Under the pieces are notes generated by a model that was not told where the DNA came from, ran no database searches, and saw only the letters and a program-made list of their open reading frames with translations. Below, piece by piece: positions 28,776 to 37,855 of a DNA stretch of 64,000 nt. How positions within the stretch are numbered: the stretch's first letter is position 1; each line of letters begins with the position of its first letter. A program made the position numbers and the translations under genes. This DNA is from Planctomycetaceae bacterium (GTDB lineage Bacteria; Planctomycetota; Planctomycetia; Planctomycetales; Planctomycetaceae): contig JABISG010000046.1 in NCBI GenBank assembly GCA_018699955.1, positions 34,823 through 98,822 on the forward strand, written 5' to 3'.

Positions 28776-29015
28776 ATGAATGGGCTTCTTCTTGTTGCCG
28801 AATGTGACGGCAACCGTTACGAAATAGTCGTCGACGAAACCGTCGGGTACTACGTGTTCCGATATGTTGGGGACGGGCCGCGAACAACTCACGACTACTT
28901 ACAAGACGACCTTGAAATGGCGAAGTCGTGCGCTGAAAATGAATTTGATGTTCCGCCTGCAGCCTGGCGGTCAGCCGCAGTTCATGAGGAACCTGCTTAC
29001 AACCGGGTGAAATAG
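28776..29015 (+). CDS. Small hypothetical protein upstream of archaemetzincin
   Basis: 79 aa, acidic and soluble (LLLVAECDGNRYEIVVDETVGYYVFRYVG). No family recognised. Its TAG stop (29013-29015) overlaps the GTG start of the archaemetzincin gene by one base, so the two are translationally coupled. That coupling is the main support for its being real. Confidence 0.55.
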   Translation: MNGLLLVAECDGNRYEIVVDETVGYYVFRYVGDGPRTTHDYLQDDLEMAKSCAENEFDVPPAAWRSAAVHEEPAYNRVK

Positions 29016-29995
29016 TGACTCCATATTGGCTGAAACATTTTGCACTGGCGGTCGTGTGTCTTGCATTCCCCGCCATCGTATCGAGTGCCGAGGTTTCCAA
29101 GTCGGCCCCTGCAACCGAGAAGACGTTTCGCGCACCCGATGGCCGCAGCGTACACGGTCGCACCGGGAATGTAGGTCGCGTCACGGCCACGATTGGAAAA
29201 CTCAGACCGTTACATCAAAAGCTCGGAAAGCCAAAACGTGGTGATTGGCTGGATCAGCATGAAGAGGTCGGGCAGACGTTTCGACAATATCTGCAAGCGA
29301 GGCCGGTCACCCCAATCGGACAGCGAACTGTTATCTACGTGCAACCGCTGGGTGAGTTCACCAAGCAACAACGCCAGATCGTCGAACTGTCAGCCGAGTA
29401 TCTGGGGATCTACATGAATCGAAAAGTGAAGATTCTGCGAGACTTGCCACTCTCCATCATTCCCCAGAACGCGCGGCGAATACATCCCGAATGGAAAGTG
29501 AGACAGATCCTATCGACCTATGTGTTGAACGGCATCCTGAAGCCCCGTCTGCCCAGCGATGCGGCGGCTTACATTGCCTTCACCGCAATCGACTTGTGGC
29601 CGGGCCGCGGTTGGAATTTCGTCTTCGGACAGGCATCGTTGCGGAATCGTGTCGGCGTATGGTCGATCAACCGTAACGGCGACCCGTCGAAGGATGATGC
29701 ATCGTTTCGGCTCTGTTTGCGACGGACGCTGAAGACGGCCACACACGAAACCGGGCACATGTTCTCGATGCCGCACTGCACCGCCTACGAGTGCAACATG
29801 TGCGGCTCGAATCACCGTGAGGAATCCGACCGCCATCCACTTCATCTCTGCCCCGAGTGTCACGCCAAAGTCATTTGGGCAACCGCCGCCGCTCCGGTTG
29901 CACGGTATCAACGGCTCGCCACATTCTGTCAGCAGCATGGACTGAAAGATGAGCAGGCGTACTTCAAGAAAGCAGTTGCGGCCTTGAGCAAGTAA
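29015..29995 (+). CDS. Secreted archaemetzincin-family zinc metallopeptidase
   Basis: 326 aa. The active site reads HETGHMFSMPHC, the archaemetzincin motif HExxHxxxxxHC, followed by YECNMCGSNHREESDRHPLHLCPECHAKV with the structural zinc cysteines CxxMC-like and CPEC. Unlike the short cytosolic archaemetzincins, this protein begins with a signal peptide (FALAVVCLAFPAIVSSAEV) and an extra region of about 100 residues, so it is probably exported. GTG 29015 overlaps the preceding stop. Substrate unknown. Confidence 0.85.
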   Translation: MTPYWLKHFALAVVCLAFPAIVSSAEVSKSAPATEKTFRAPDGRSVHGRTGNVGRVTATIGKLRPLHQKLGKPKRGDWLDQHEEVGQTFRQYLQARPVTPIGQRTVIYVQPLGEFTKQQRQIVELSAEYLGIYMNRKVKILRDLPLSIIPQNARRIHPEWKVRQILSTYVLNGILKPRLPSDAAAYIAFTAIDLWPGRGWNFVFGQASLRNRVGVWSINRNGDPSKDDASFRLCLRRTLKTATHETGHMFSMPHCTAYECNMCGSNHREESDRHPLHLCPECHAKVIWATAAAPVARYQRLATFCQQHGLKDEQAYFKKAVAALSK

Positions 29996-30187
29996 GAAAC
30001 TCATCTTGCCTCATTGCGTAAAGACGTCCAAGGTGACTACCTTAGAGTCTTCGATGCCACAGCCGAACGTGCGGGTCCCCCCCCCTGCTTCCCAGCAATA
30101 TCCTCTGCGCAGCTTTGCGTCCCTCTGCCCCTTTGCGTTAAAAAGGAAACGCTTCCCCAACCAAACATCCTACCCTGCGAAACAACC

Positions 30188-31606
30188 ATGACCAACGAAG
30201 ACATCCACTACCTCTCGGCCATCGATCTCGCGGCGGCGATCAAGAGCAAGGAACTTTCGCCGGTCGAAATCACCGAAGCGACGCTTGCGCGGATTGAGCA
30301 ACTCAACCCGACGCTGAACTGCTTTTGCACGTCGATGGCCGACGAAGCGCGGGCCGACGCCAAAGAAGCCGAAGCGGCTGTGATGCGCGGCGACGAACTC
30401 GGTCCGCTGCACGGCGTTCCCGTTTCGGTGAAGGATATTGTTGCCGTCAAGAACTCGCGGACGACTTCCGGGTCGCAGTTGATGAAGGATTATGTCACCC
30501 GCGACGACGCACCGTCGATTGCCCGGTTGCGCAAAGCCGGTGCAATTTTTATCGGTCGCACCAACACGCCCGAATTTGGTTGGAAGGGCGTGACCGATAG
30601 CCCACTGTTCGGCATCACCCGAAACCCATGGAATACCGATCTCACGCCCGGCGGTTCCAGTGGTGGAGGTGCGGCAGCGGTTGCGGCTGGTGTGGGGCCG
30701 ATTGGTATCGGCACCGATGGCGGTGGTTCCGTTCGCATCCCTGCCGCCTTTTGCGGATTGGTCGGCATGAAGGCATCGTTCGGACGCATTGCTAACTTTC
30801 CCGCAACTCCCGTTGATTCCCTACGGCACACCGGACCACTTACCCGCACCGTCGCCGATGCCGCATTGGCAGTCGATATCATGTCGGGACCGGACGAACG
30901 CGATCCGTGTTCACTCCCCTGCTCCGGCGTCAGCTATCTGGCGGAGTTGAACAGCGGCATCGAGAACGTTCGCGTCGCTTACAGCGCCGACTTGGGTTAC
31001 GCGACCGTCGATCCGGAAGTCGCGCAGCAATGTGAAGCATCGACCAACCGATTGCGCGACGCGGGTGCGACCGTTGAGCAGGTCGATTTGGGTTGGCATG
31101 ACCCCTACGACTGCTGGGTTTCATTCTTTTATGGCGGAATCGGGGCGGCTCACTGTCGTCGTCCGCCCGAAGAACTCGACTTGCTGGATCCAGGTTTGCG
31201 AAAGCTGGTCGATGTCGCCGCGAACCTCACGGCCGTCGAGCTTGTCAAAGCCACAATGGTCCGCAGCGCGTTCTGGCAGCGGGTTTGGCCCTTGTTCAAC
31301 GAATATGATTTGTTGATCACCCCTGCCCTGGCGGTCAAACCGTTCCCCGTGGGACAGAACAACGCCGACCCGCCGGGCGAACCCAATGCACGGCATCTAC
31401 GCTGGTCAGCGTTCACGTATCCGTTTAACCTAACGGGACAGCCTGCCTGTTCCGTTCCGTGTGGATGGTCCGAATCACAACTCCCGATAGGCCTGCAGAT
31501 CATCGGCCGCCGCTTCGATGACAGCACCGTTTTACGAGCAGCCCGCGCGTTAGAACAACTGCAACCGTGGGCCGACCGCAGACCAACGGTTTCAAGTAAG
31601 AAGTAG
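30188..31606 (+). CDS. Amidase (amidase signature family)
   Basis: 472 aa. The Ser-cisSer-Lys triad is visible: Lys in PVSVKDIVAVKNS, cis-Ser and Ser in GGSSGGGAAAVAAGVGPIGIGTDGGGSVRIPA. Related to GatA, but it stands without gatB or gatC and has the length and C-terminus (GQPACSVPCGW) of general aliphatic/aryl amidases. The frame is open to 30014, but that part is translated from a low-complexity CTTTGCGT tract; ATG 30188 gives MTNEDIHYLSAIDLA, a normal family start. It lies 64 bp upstream of obgE. Confidence 0.9.
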   Translation: MTNEDIHYLSAIDLAAAIKSKELSPVEITEATLARIEQLNPTLNCFCTSMADEARADAKEAEAAVMRGDELGPLHGVPVSVKDIVAVKNSRTTSGSQLMKDYVTRDDAPSIARLRKAGAIFIGRTNTPEFGWKGVTDSPLFGITRNPWNTDLTPGGSSGGGAAAVAAGVGPIGIGTDGGGSVRIPAAFCGLVGMKASFGRIANFPATPVDSLRHTGPLTRTVADAALAVDIMSGPDERDPCSLPCSGVSYLAELNSGIENVRVAYSADLGYATVDPEVAQQCEASTNRLRDAGATVEQVDLGWHDPYDCWVSFFYGGIGAAHCRRPPEELDLLDPGLRKLVDVAANLTAVELVKATMVRSAFWQRVWPLFNEYDLLITPALAVKPFPVGQNNADPPGEPNARHLRWSAFTYPFNLTGQPACSVPCGWSESQLPIGLQIIGRRFDDSTVLRAARALEQLQPWADRRPTVSSKK

Positions 31607-31609
31607 AAA

Positions 31610-31633
31610 AGCAAACGCAAAAAAGCGTTTTGC
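31610..31633 (+). terminator. Possible terminator after the amidase gene
   Basis: AGCAAACGC and GCGTTTTGCT form a stem with one bulged T around an A loop; TTTTT tracts follow a few bases later. It lies in a low-complexity tract, so function is uncertain. Confidence 0.4.
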
Positions 31634-31670
31634 TCTGCACTTTTTCGTTTTTCCTTTCGATTTGAGTCCT

Positions 31671-32669
31671 ATGTTTGTCGATACATTCACAATTTTCTGT
31701 AAGGCTGGCGAAGGCGGGCACGGCTGCTTGAGTTTTCGTCGGGAAAAACACGTTCCACGCGGCGGGCCGAACGGCGGCGACGGCGGCGACGGCGGCAGCG
31801 TTATCATTCGAGCCGACGCGCAACTGGGTAGCCTGGCGAACATCGTCGGCCACAAGCATTGGAATGCCGAGGGGGGATCGCACGGGCAAGGAAATCTCAA
31901 GCAGGGGCGAAGCGGCGACGACATGATCGTCGTCGTGCCGCCCGGCACGCTGGTCCGCGACGCCGAACGCGGGCATCTACTGCGCGACCTGGCCGAAGAT
32001 GGCGATCAAGTCACCGTTGCCAAAGGCGGTCACGGTGGTCGTGGCAACAAGCATTTCGCGACCTCGACAAACCGTGCGCCGCGCGAATTTGAAAGAGGCG
32101 AGCCGGGCGGAAAACGCGACGTGGTGTTGGAACTGAAACTGATCGCGGACGTCGGCCTGATTGGCAAACCAAATGCCGGCAAATCGACGCTGCTCAGCCG
32201 TATGTCGCGCGCCAATCCTGAGATCGCCGATTACCCCTTCACCACCAAGTTCCCCAATTTGGGATTGGTGCGAACCGGTTTTGATCGACAGTTTGTTTTG
32301 GCCGACATACCGGGTTTGATCGAAGGGGCACACGCCGGTGTCGGTTTGGGACATGAGTTTCTGCGGCACGTCGAGCGGACACGGGTGCTGGTGCATCTCG
32401 TCGAGCCACAACCGATGGACCAGACCGACCCGATTGAAAACTTTCTGAATATTCGCGACGAATTGCGGCAGTATGACACAGCGCTCGCCGAACGGCCGGA
32501 GATTGTCGTCGTCACCAAAAGCGAGTTGCCCGATGCCGCCACCGTTGCCGAACTTCTGGCCGAACAGATCGACCGGCCGGTGATGCAAATCAGTGCCGTC
32601 AGCGGCCAAGGTCTTCCCGAGCTAACGAACGCCATTTTCGAGATTCTAGCGGAAGCCGACGAAGAGTGA
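31671..32669 (+). CDS. obgE: GTPase ObgE/CgtA
   Basis: 332 aa. The N-terminal Obg domain (about 1-155) has the Gly-rich signature RGGPNGGDGGDGGSVIIRA and GGHGGRGNKHF. The G domain follows: GKPNAGKS (G1), PFTTKFPNLG (G2 region), DIPGLIEGA (G3), and VVTKSEL in place of NKxD (G4). Obg proteins bind the 50S subunit and act in ribosome maturation and stress control. ATG 31671 is the natural start. There is no extra C-terminal OCT domain. Confidence 0.97.
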   Translation: MFVDTFTIFCKAGEGGHGCLSFRREKHVPRGGPNGGDGGDGGSVIIRADAQLGSLANIVGHKHWNAEGGSHGQGNLKQGRSGDDMIVVVPPGTLVRDAERGHLLRDLAEDGDQVTVAKGGHGGRGNKHFATSTNRAPREFERGEPGGKRDVVLELKLIADVGLIGKPNAGKSTLLSRMSRANPEIADYPFTTKFPNLGLVRTGFDRQFVLADIPGLIEGAHAGVGLGHEFLRHVERTRVLVHLVEPQPMDQTDPIENFLNIRDELRQYDTALAERPEIVVVTKSELPDAATVAELLAEQIDRPVMQISAVSGQGLPELTNAIFEILAEADEE

Positions 32670-32719
32670 CGCGTAGTGCCGCCGCGCTGCTTTCTCAAAC
32701 CGATTGCTGAAAGCTAACC

Positions 32720-33856
32720 ATGCCCGCATTCGAATATTCTCGCTGGGACGGATCGCAGCAGTTCGCGCCGCAGTCGGCCGACAAGCTGTTCGATGAGATC
32801 AGCCAGTATCTGCTCGAATACGGCGAGCAGATGCTCGACCAGCTCGAAGATCTGCAGGACGAGCATCCCGACGTGGTCGATATGCTCATCAAACGCGGTT
32901 ACATCGAGCAGGACCGTGAAGGCCGCTTCAGTGTGACTCCCAAAGGTGTCCGCCGCGTAGAAAGCAAAGCGCTGGAAGAACTGTTCGACATCACCCGCAA
33001 GGACAAAATCGGCCGACACGAAACCCAGTTTCGCGGCGCGGGGCAAACGATCCACGAGGAATCGAAGCCCTACGAATATGGTGACCCCGTCTCGAACCTC
33101 AACATGCACGAGACGTTGAAGAACGCACTTTACCGTCAAGGCGGCGGCTCGCCGATTCGGATCGAGGAAGACGACCTCGTCGTCCACGAAACCGAATACC
33201 AAACGTCGTGCGCAACGGTTGTGCTGCTCGACATGTCGGGCAGCATGGCACGCTACGGCAAGTTCGGTCAGGCCAAGAAAGTTGCGTTGGCGCTGCAGGC
33301 GCTGGTCCGTGGGAAGTATCAGGGCGACTTCCTGCAACTGGTCGGATTTCACACTTACGCCGCTCCGCTCTCGCAACGCGAATTGCTGTATTCCGCGCCA
33401 AAGCCGGTCAGCATTTTCGACCCGCGTGTGCATTTGCGGATCAACCTCGATAATCCACCCGGTTTTGTACCCGAACACTTCACCAACATTCATGCCGGCC
33501 TGCAATTCGCGCGGCGGGTCTTATCGAAACAGCCGGCAGCAAACAAACAGATCATCACCATCACCGACGGCGAGCCGACCGCGCACATCGAGGGCCGCGA
33601 CATCGTGCTGATTTATCCGCCGGCCGAAAAGTCCGCCCGCATCACACTCACCGAAGTCAAACGTTGTGCCGACCTCGGAATTCACCTCTCCAGTTTCGCC
33701 CTCGTCGAGGATTATTTCTACCTCGGGTTGGTCAACTTCGTCGAGCAAATGGCCCATGTTTCCGGCGGCATCGCCGCCTACTGCAATGCGCAGGACTTGG
33801 GTAACATGGTCATCGACAGTTTCGTCGGAGGCAGAAAACGCCGCCGCGCTGTTTAG
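32720..33856 (+). CDS. von Willebrand factor A domain protein
   Basis: 378 aa. The helical N-terminal 165 residues (SADKLFDEISQYLLEYGEQML) precede a vWA domain with the metal-ion site: DMSGSM (about 171-176), Thr in HFTNIHAGL, and Asp in ITITDGEPT. It has no signal peptide or membrane segment, so it acts in the cytosol. Proteins of this type often partner with MoxR-type AAA ATPases, but none is adjacent. It lies 50 bp after obgE and about 97 bp before the AsnB-like operon. Confidence 0.85.
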   Translation: MPAFEYSRWDGSQQFAPQSADKLFDEISQYLLEYGEQMLDQLEDLQDEHPDVVDMLIKRGYIEQDREGRFSVTPKGVRRVESKALEELFDITRKDKIGRHETQFRGAGQTIHEESKPYEYGDPVSNLNMHETLKNALYRQGGGSPIRIEEDDLVVHETEYQTSCATVVLLDMSGSMARYGKFGQAKKVALALQALVRGKYQGDFLQLVGFHTYAAPLSQRELLYSAPKPVSIFDPRVHLRINLDNPPGFVPEHFTNIHAGLQFARRVLSKQPAANKQIITITDGEPTAHIEGRDIVLIYPPAEKSARITLTEVKRCADLGIHLSSFALVEDYFYLGLVNFVEQMAHVSGGIAAYCNAQDLGNMVIDSFVGGRKRRRAV

Positions 33857-33953
33857 GTCGCCCGACGCTCCGCGGCGGAAGTTTCCCCGTGATCTCGCGA
33901 GAACGATTCAGAATCATCCATAGTTTTTCCGATCTCATTCGTAGGAAGAACCA

Positions 33954-33998
33954 ATGGATCCAGTCACTCCGCCCCAGAACCAGAGTATCACCCGATGA
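33954..33998 (+). CDS. 14-codon leader or micropeptide reading frame
   Basis: ATG GAT CCA ... CGA TGA encodes MDPVTPPQNQSITR. GGAAG lies six bases before the ATG, and its TGA overlaps the ATG of the next gene (ATGA at 33995-33998), so ribosomes could pass directly to it. It could be a coupling leader peptide, a very short precursor peptide for the enzymes downstream, or chance. Confidence 0.35.
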   Translation: MDPVTPPQNQSITR

Positions 33999-35323
33999 GC
34001 AACTACGAACCTGTCGCGAGAGTCGTCGATCTGCTCGACCCGGCTGGCAATACGCTGCTCAACCTCTCGAACGACGAAGCCGCTGATGCGGTTGCCTCGG
34101 GTGATCCGGAGCGCGTGCGAGCCATCGACGGGCAGTTTGCCATTATGCAGCAATGCGGGAAGATTGTTCGCATGGCGCGATCCATCGGGCGGCCGATGCG
34201 GTATTTTCTCGCCAAACAAACTGCCGGCCCCTGCCTGATCGTCGCCGAACGGATCGATGAAATCGCGGAGTGTCTGAAACACGAGGGACTGTCCGACCAG
34301 TTTCATCCATCGTACACGCGGATGGTGCCCGCGCATCATCTCATCGAAATCGCCTTGGTCGGCTGTCCCGACCCCAACCCCATCTGTCGTCGGTTCTTTG
34401 CGCCCGAACGAAACCAACTGCCGGCCGATGTCGATGCCATTGGAAAAGCATACATCGGCGCCGTGACCAATGAATGCCGTAAGTGGCTCGACGGCAGCGA
34501 CAGCAGCGAGCCAATCGGCGTGCTTTTCTCCGGCGGCATCGACAGTGGCTCGCTGTTTTTGGTGCTGCATCACCTGCTGCTCGAACGAGGCGAATCGCCC
34601 GCGCGACTCAAGGCATTCACATTGCGCATCGACGGCAACGGAGCCGATGCCGAGCAAGCCGCCCGCTTTCTCGACGAGCTCGATCTCGGACTGTTTCTGG
34701 AATACATTGACGTTGACCGCAAGCATCTCGATTACCGCGACGCCATCCGCGCGATTGAAGATTACAAGCCGCTCGACGTGCAATCGGGGTTGATGGCCCT
34801 TGCCTTATGCCGAGGAATTCGCGAGCGATATCCGGACTGGACATATCTGGCCGACGGCGACGGCGGCGATGAAAATCTCAAAGATTATCCCATCGAAGAG
34901 AATCCGGAGTTGACCATCCGTAGCGTGCTCAACAACACCATGCTCTACCAGGAAGGTTGGGGAGTCGAAGCGATCAAGCATTCGCTCGTTTATTCGGGTG
35001 GACAGAGTCGCGGACACGTCCGCACGTTTGCGCCGGCACGGCAACTGGGATTTAACGGATTCAGCCCCTTTGCGCTGCCGAATGTGATCGAGGTGGCCGA
35101 GGGCATCCCGTTTATCGAACTGACCGATTGGCAGCACGACAAACTGTACGACTTGAAAGGGGAAATCGTCCGTCGCGGCGTCGAAGCGGTGACCGGCCGG
35201 ACGATGCCGGTCTTCCCCAAGCGGCGATTCCAACAGGGCGTGGTTGATCGATCGACCTTCGATTCGCTTTTCCCCGAGGACCCGGCCGAATATCGCTCCG
35301 CATTCTTGGCCATTCATGAATGA
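33995..35323 (+). CDS. Asparagine-synthetase-like PP-loop enzyme with degenerate glutaminase domain
   Basis: 442 aa. The C-terminal ATP-pyrophosphatase domain has the PP-loop GVLFSGGIDSGSL (about 175) and LADGDGGDENLKDYP, where AsnB has SGDGGDELFAGY. The first 130 residues keep the outline of the class II glutaminase fold (AIDGQFAIMQQCGKIVRMAR), but there is no N-terminal Cys2, so ammonia from glutamine is not expected. Relatives with this loss (beta-lactam synthetase, lasso cyclases) adenylate a carboxylate and form an amide within a substrate. It overlaps the radical SAM gene by 8 bp. Its substrate is unknown. Confidence 0.8.
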   Translation: MSNYEPVARVVDLLDPAGNTLLNLSNDEAADAVASGDPERVRAIDGQFAIMQQCGKIVRMARSIGRPMRYFLAKQTAGPCLIVAERIDEIAECLKHEGLSDQFHPSYTRMVPAHHLIEIALVGCPDPNPICRRFFAPERNQLPADVDAIGKAYIGAVTNECRKWLDGSDSSEPIGVLFSGGIDSGSLFLVLHHLLLERGESPARLKAFTLRIDGNGADAEQAARFLDELDLGLFLEYIDVDRKHLDYRDAIRAIEDYKPLDVQSGLMALALCRGIRERYPDWTYLADGDGGDENLKDYPIEENPELTIRSVLNNTMLYQEGWGVEAIKHSLVYSGGQSRGHVRTFAPARQLGFNGFSPFALPNVIEVAEGIPFIELTDWQHDKLYDLKGEIVRRGVEAVTGRTMPVFPKRRFQQGVVDRSTFDSLFPEDPAEYRSAFLAIHE

Positions 35324-36263
35324 GCCGCCCGTCATTTCCACCGGCGACATTCTTGCCGCTCGGCCTGCGCGGAACGTAGTCGATCCCAACGTCCCTTATG
35401 CATTTCTCGTCGAGCCGGAATACTCAACGGCCGGAATGCTTGACGACGTCGCGACGATCTTTCTCACAAATCGCGAATGCCCCTTTCGCTGTTTGATGTG
35501 CGATCTGTGGCAGAACACGACAACCGAAACCGTACCCATTGGTGCGATTCCACGGCAGATCGATTTCGCGCTCGAGCGTCTGCCATCGACCAGGAACATC
35601 AAACTCTACAACAGCGGCAACTTCTTCGACAAACGCGCAATTCCACCTGCCGATCACACGGCAATTGCCCAGCGCTTGCAGCCGTTTCGCACAGTGATTG
35701 TTGAAAACCACCCGCGATTCTGCTCCGACATCTGCGTTGATTTTTCTAAACAAATCGACGGGCAACTGGAGATCGCCATCGGATTGGAGACGGTCCATCC
35801 ACAGGTTCTACAGCGGCTGAATAAACAGATGACTTTGGGAGACTTCGAGCGAGCCGTTCAGTTCCTGCGCGGCAATGACATCGAAGTTCGCGCATTCATT
35901 CTGTTGCGTCCGCCATACCTCAGCGAACCGCAAGGTATCGACTGGGCGCTGCGTTCGCTCGAATTCGCGTTCTCGCTCGGTGTTGGTTGCTGTGCCGTCA
36001 TTCCCACACGCGCAGGCAACGGCATTATGCAGCAGCTTGAAGCGGATGGGAACTTCACATCGCCGTCACTGCGGTCGCTGGAGTATGTGACGGAAACCGG
36101 CCTGCAAATGAACGCCGGCCGCGTTTTTGCCGACCTGTGGGACATCGAAACACTTGCCGCCTGCGCCGATTGCGGACCAGGGCGCATCCAACGGATACGT
36201 GAAATGAATTTCACCCAAACGGTTCCGCCGCCGGTTAGCTGTCATTGCGAGGAGCGATTGTGA
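35316..36263 (+). CDS. Radical SAM protein of the RaSEA/TIGR01210 type
   Basis: 315 aa. The cluster motif CPFRCLMC (CxxxCxxC) binds a 4Fe-4S centre for S-adenosylmethionine cleavage. IKLYNSGNFFDKRAIPP, VIVENHPRFCSD, LEIAIGLETVHPQVL, LNKQMTLGDFERAVQFL and FILLRPPYLSEPQGIDWA follow the pattern of the archaeosine-synthase radical SAM subunit family. ATG 35316 overlaps the stop of the AsnB-like gene; the next gene overlaps its own stop by 4 bp. In archaea such enzymes act on tRNA-bound lysine adducts, but no tRNA-modification partner is present here, so the substrate is open. Confidence 0.82.
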   Translation: MNEPPVISTGDILAARPARNVVDPNVPYAFLVEPEYSTAGMLDDVATIFLTNRECPFRCLMCDLWQNTTTETVPIGAIPRQIDFALERLPSTRNIKLYNSGNFFDKRAIPPADHTAIAQRLQPFRTVIVENHPRFCSDICVDFSKQIDGQLEIAIGLETVHPQVLQRLNKQMTLGDFERAVQFLRGNDIEVRAFILLRPPYLSEPQGIDWALRSLEFAFSLGVGCCAVIPTRAGNGIMQQLEADGNFTSPSLRSLEYVTETGLQMNAGRVFADLWDIETLAACADCGPGRIQRIREMNFTQTVPPPVSCHCEERL

Positions 36264-37801
36264 TTGAGCATGCGGTGGAAGTCGCCGTCGTCGGGGCGGG
36301 ATTCGGCGGCAGTTTGACATCGATGATTCTTGATCACATCGGTTTGTCTGTTGTGTTAATCGATCAGGGAACGCACCCCCGTTTTGCGATTGGTGAGTCA
36401 TCGACGCCCATCGCCGACATGCTGTTGCGTGATCTCGCGCAGGAGTACGACTTGCCGCGACTCGCGGAGTTGTCGAGTTACGGAAGTTGGAGGCGAGCGT
36501 ATCCCGAAGTTGCTTGCGGCCTGAAACGCGGATTCAGCTATTTCCATCAGGAGAAATATCAACCGTTTCAACCGACGGCCGACCATGTCGGAGAAATGCT
36601 GGTGGCCGCAAGTGCCAACGATGACGTCGGTGACACACACTGGTATCGCCCCGACGTCGATGCGTTCTTCGCCGGCGAGGTAGCAGCCGCCGGCATTCCT
36701 TTTCTTGATTCGACTCAGTTGACAAACATCGTAGAAGAAAACGATGGGCGCTGGTTGCTGGAAGGAGAGCGAAACGGCGAAACGATTCGCATTCGCGCTG
36801 CGTTCATCATTGATGCCACGGGTGCGGGAGGATTGTTGCGACAACATCTGCAACTTCCCGATGAAACCTCGCAGTTAGAGACACGCTCCCGTGCCATCTA
36901 CGGTCATTTTTGCAACGTGCCTCGCTTTAGTGATCGCCTGCAAGCGGCCGGCGGCAATGTGAGTGATCACCCGTTCGATTGTGACGCGGCAGCCGTGCAT
37001 CATTTGCTCGATGGGGCCTGGATGTGGATGCTGCGATTCGACAATGGCATTACCAGTGTCGGTCTGGTCTTGGATGAACGGCGATTCCCGTTGGACGACT
37101 CGGTGTCGGTCGAGGAAGAATGGTCGGAGTGGATGTCGCGGTATCCGGAGTTGGCTGTATTATTGCACGATGTCCGCATGGCGAAGGTGCCTGCACGGCT
37201 CATTCGCACGTCGCGTTTGCAGCGACTTTCGGCCCAAGCCGCCGGCCAGAATTGGGCATCCTTGCCACATACGGTGGGTTTCATCGATCCACTACACAGC
37301 ACGGGAATTGCACATGCGCTCTCGGCCATTGAACGACTGGCAGACATCATCCGGGCGCATTCACAGCAACGACGACTTGACGTCTCGCCCGCGTTTGGCG
37401 CTGCACTGCAAGAATACGACGTTCAACTCCGCGGCGAACTGAAACTGGTCGATCAACTGGTCGCCGGCTGCTACCGAACGCTGGAGGATTTTCGGTTGTT
37501 CGCGGCATTTTCAATGCTCTATTTTGCGGCGGCAACAACACACGAGCGTTGCCGGGTCGAAAGCCGAGCAGAGAAGCGTCAAGGATTTCTGTGCGCGGAT
37601 GACGCAAGGTTTCGCAACATTGTTCGCGATGTGACGGATTGCATCCCCGCAGGCGATGTGACGTCCCCGGAGGTCGTCGCACAATTCGAGGCCACCGTGG
37701 CGAAGGCAATCGAACCGTACAACCGTGTCGGTTTGTGTGATGCCGCAGTACACAACATGTACCGGCATACTGCGGCACCATCTGGTTCAGGGTCTCCTTG
37801 A
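36260..37801 (+). CDS. FAD-dependent oxidoreductase, tryptophan-halogenase-like
   Basis: 513 aa. The FAD-binding Rossmann motif is VAVVGAGFGGSLTSMIL, with the second dinucleotide-binding segment FIIDATGAGGLLRQHL. The segment GESSTPIADMLL and the following GLKRGFSYFHQ resemble flavin-dependent halogenases, and AWMWMLRFDNG occupies the place of the WxWxIP signature but does not match it well. GFIDPLHSTGIAHAL is the conserved FAD-ribityl region. It may hydroxylate, dehydrogenate or halogenate a substrate; halogenation is not assured. GTG 36260 overlaps the radical SAM stop (GTGA). Confidence 0.8.
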   Translation: MIEHAVEVAVVGAGFGGSLTSMILDHIGLSVVLIDQGTHPRFAIGESSTPIADMLLRDLAQEYDLPRLAELSSYGSWRRAYPEVACGLKRGFSYFHQEKYQPFQPTADHVGEMLVAASANDDVGDTHWYRPDVDAFFAGEVAAAGIPFLDSTQLTNIVEENDGRWLLEGERNGETIRIRAAFIIDATGAGGLLRQHLQLPDETSQLETRSRAIYGHFCNVPRFSDRLQAAGGNVSDHPFDCDAAAVHHLLDGAWMWMLRFDNGITSVGLVLDERRFPLDDSVSVEEEWSEWMSRYPELAVLLHDVRMAKVPARLIRTSRLQRLSAQAAGQNWASLPHTVGFIDPLHSTGIAHALSAIERLADIIRAHSQQRRLDVSPAFGAALQEYDVQLRGELKLVDQLVAGCYRTLEDFRLFAAFSMLYFAAATTHERCRVESRAEKRQGFLCADDARFRNIVRDVTDCIPAGDVTSPEVVAQFEATVAKAIEPYNRVGLCDAAVHNMYRHTAAPSGSGSP

Positions 37802-37855
37802 CGCAAAACCTCGAAGACGTGCGGTTTCACGCTGAAGCGTCGAACGAGGAACAGC

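Noticed and set aside
31121..31396. Minus-strand frame inside the amidase gene
   Set aside because: Antisense to a clear amidase with its full catalytic triad.
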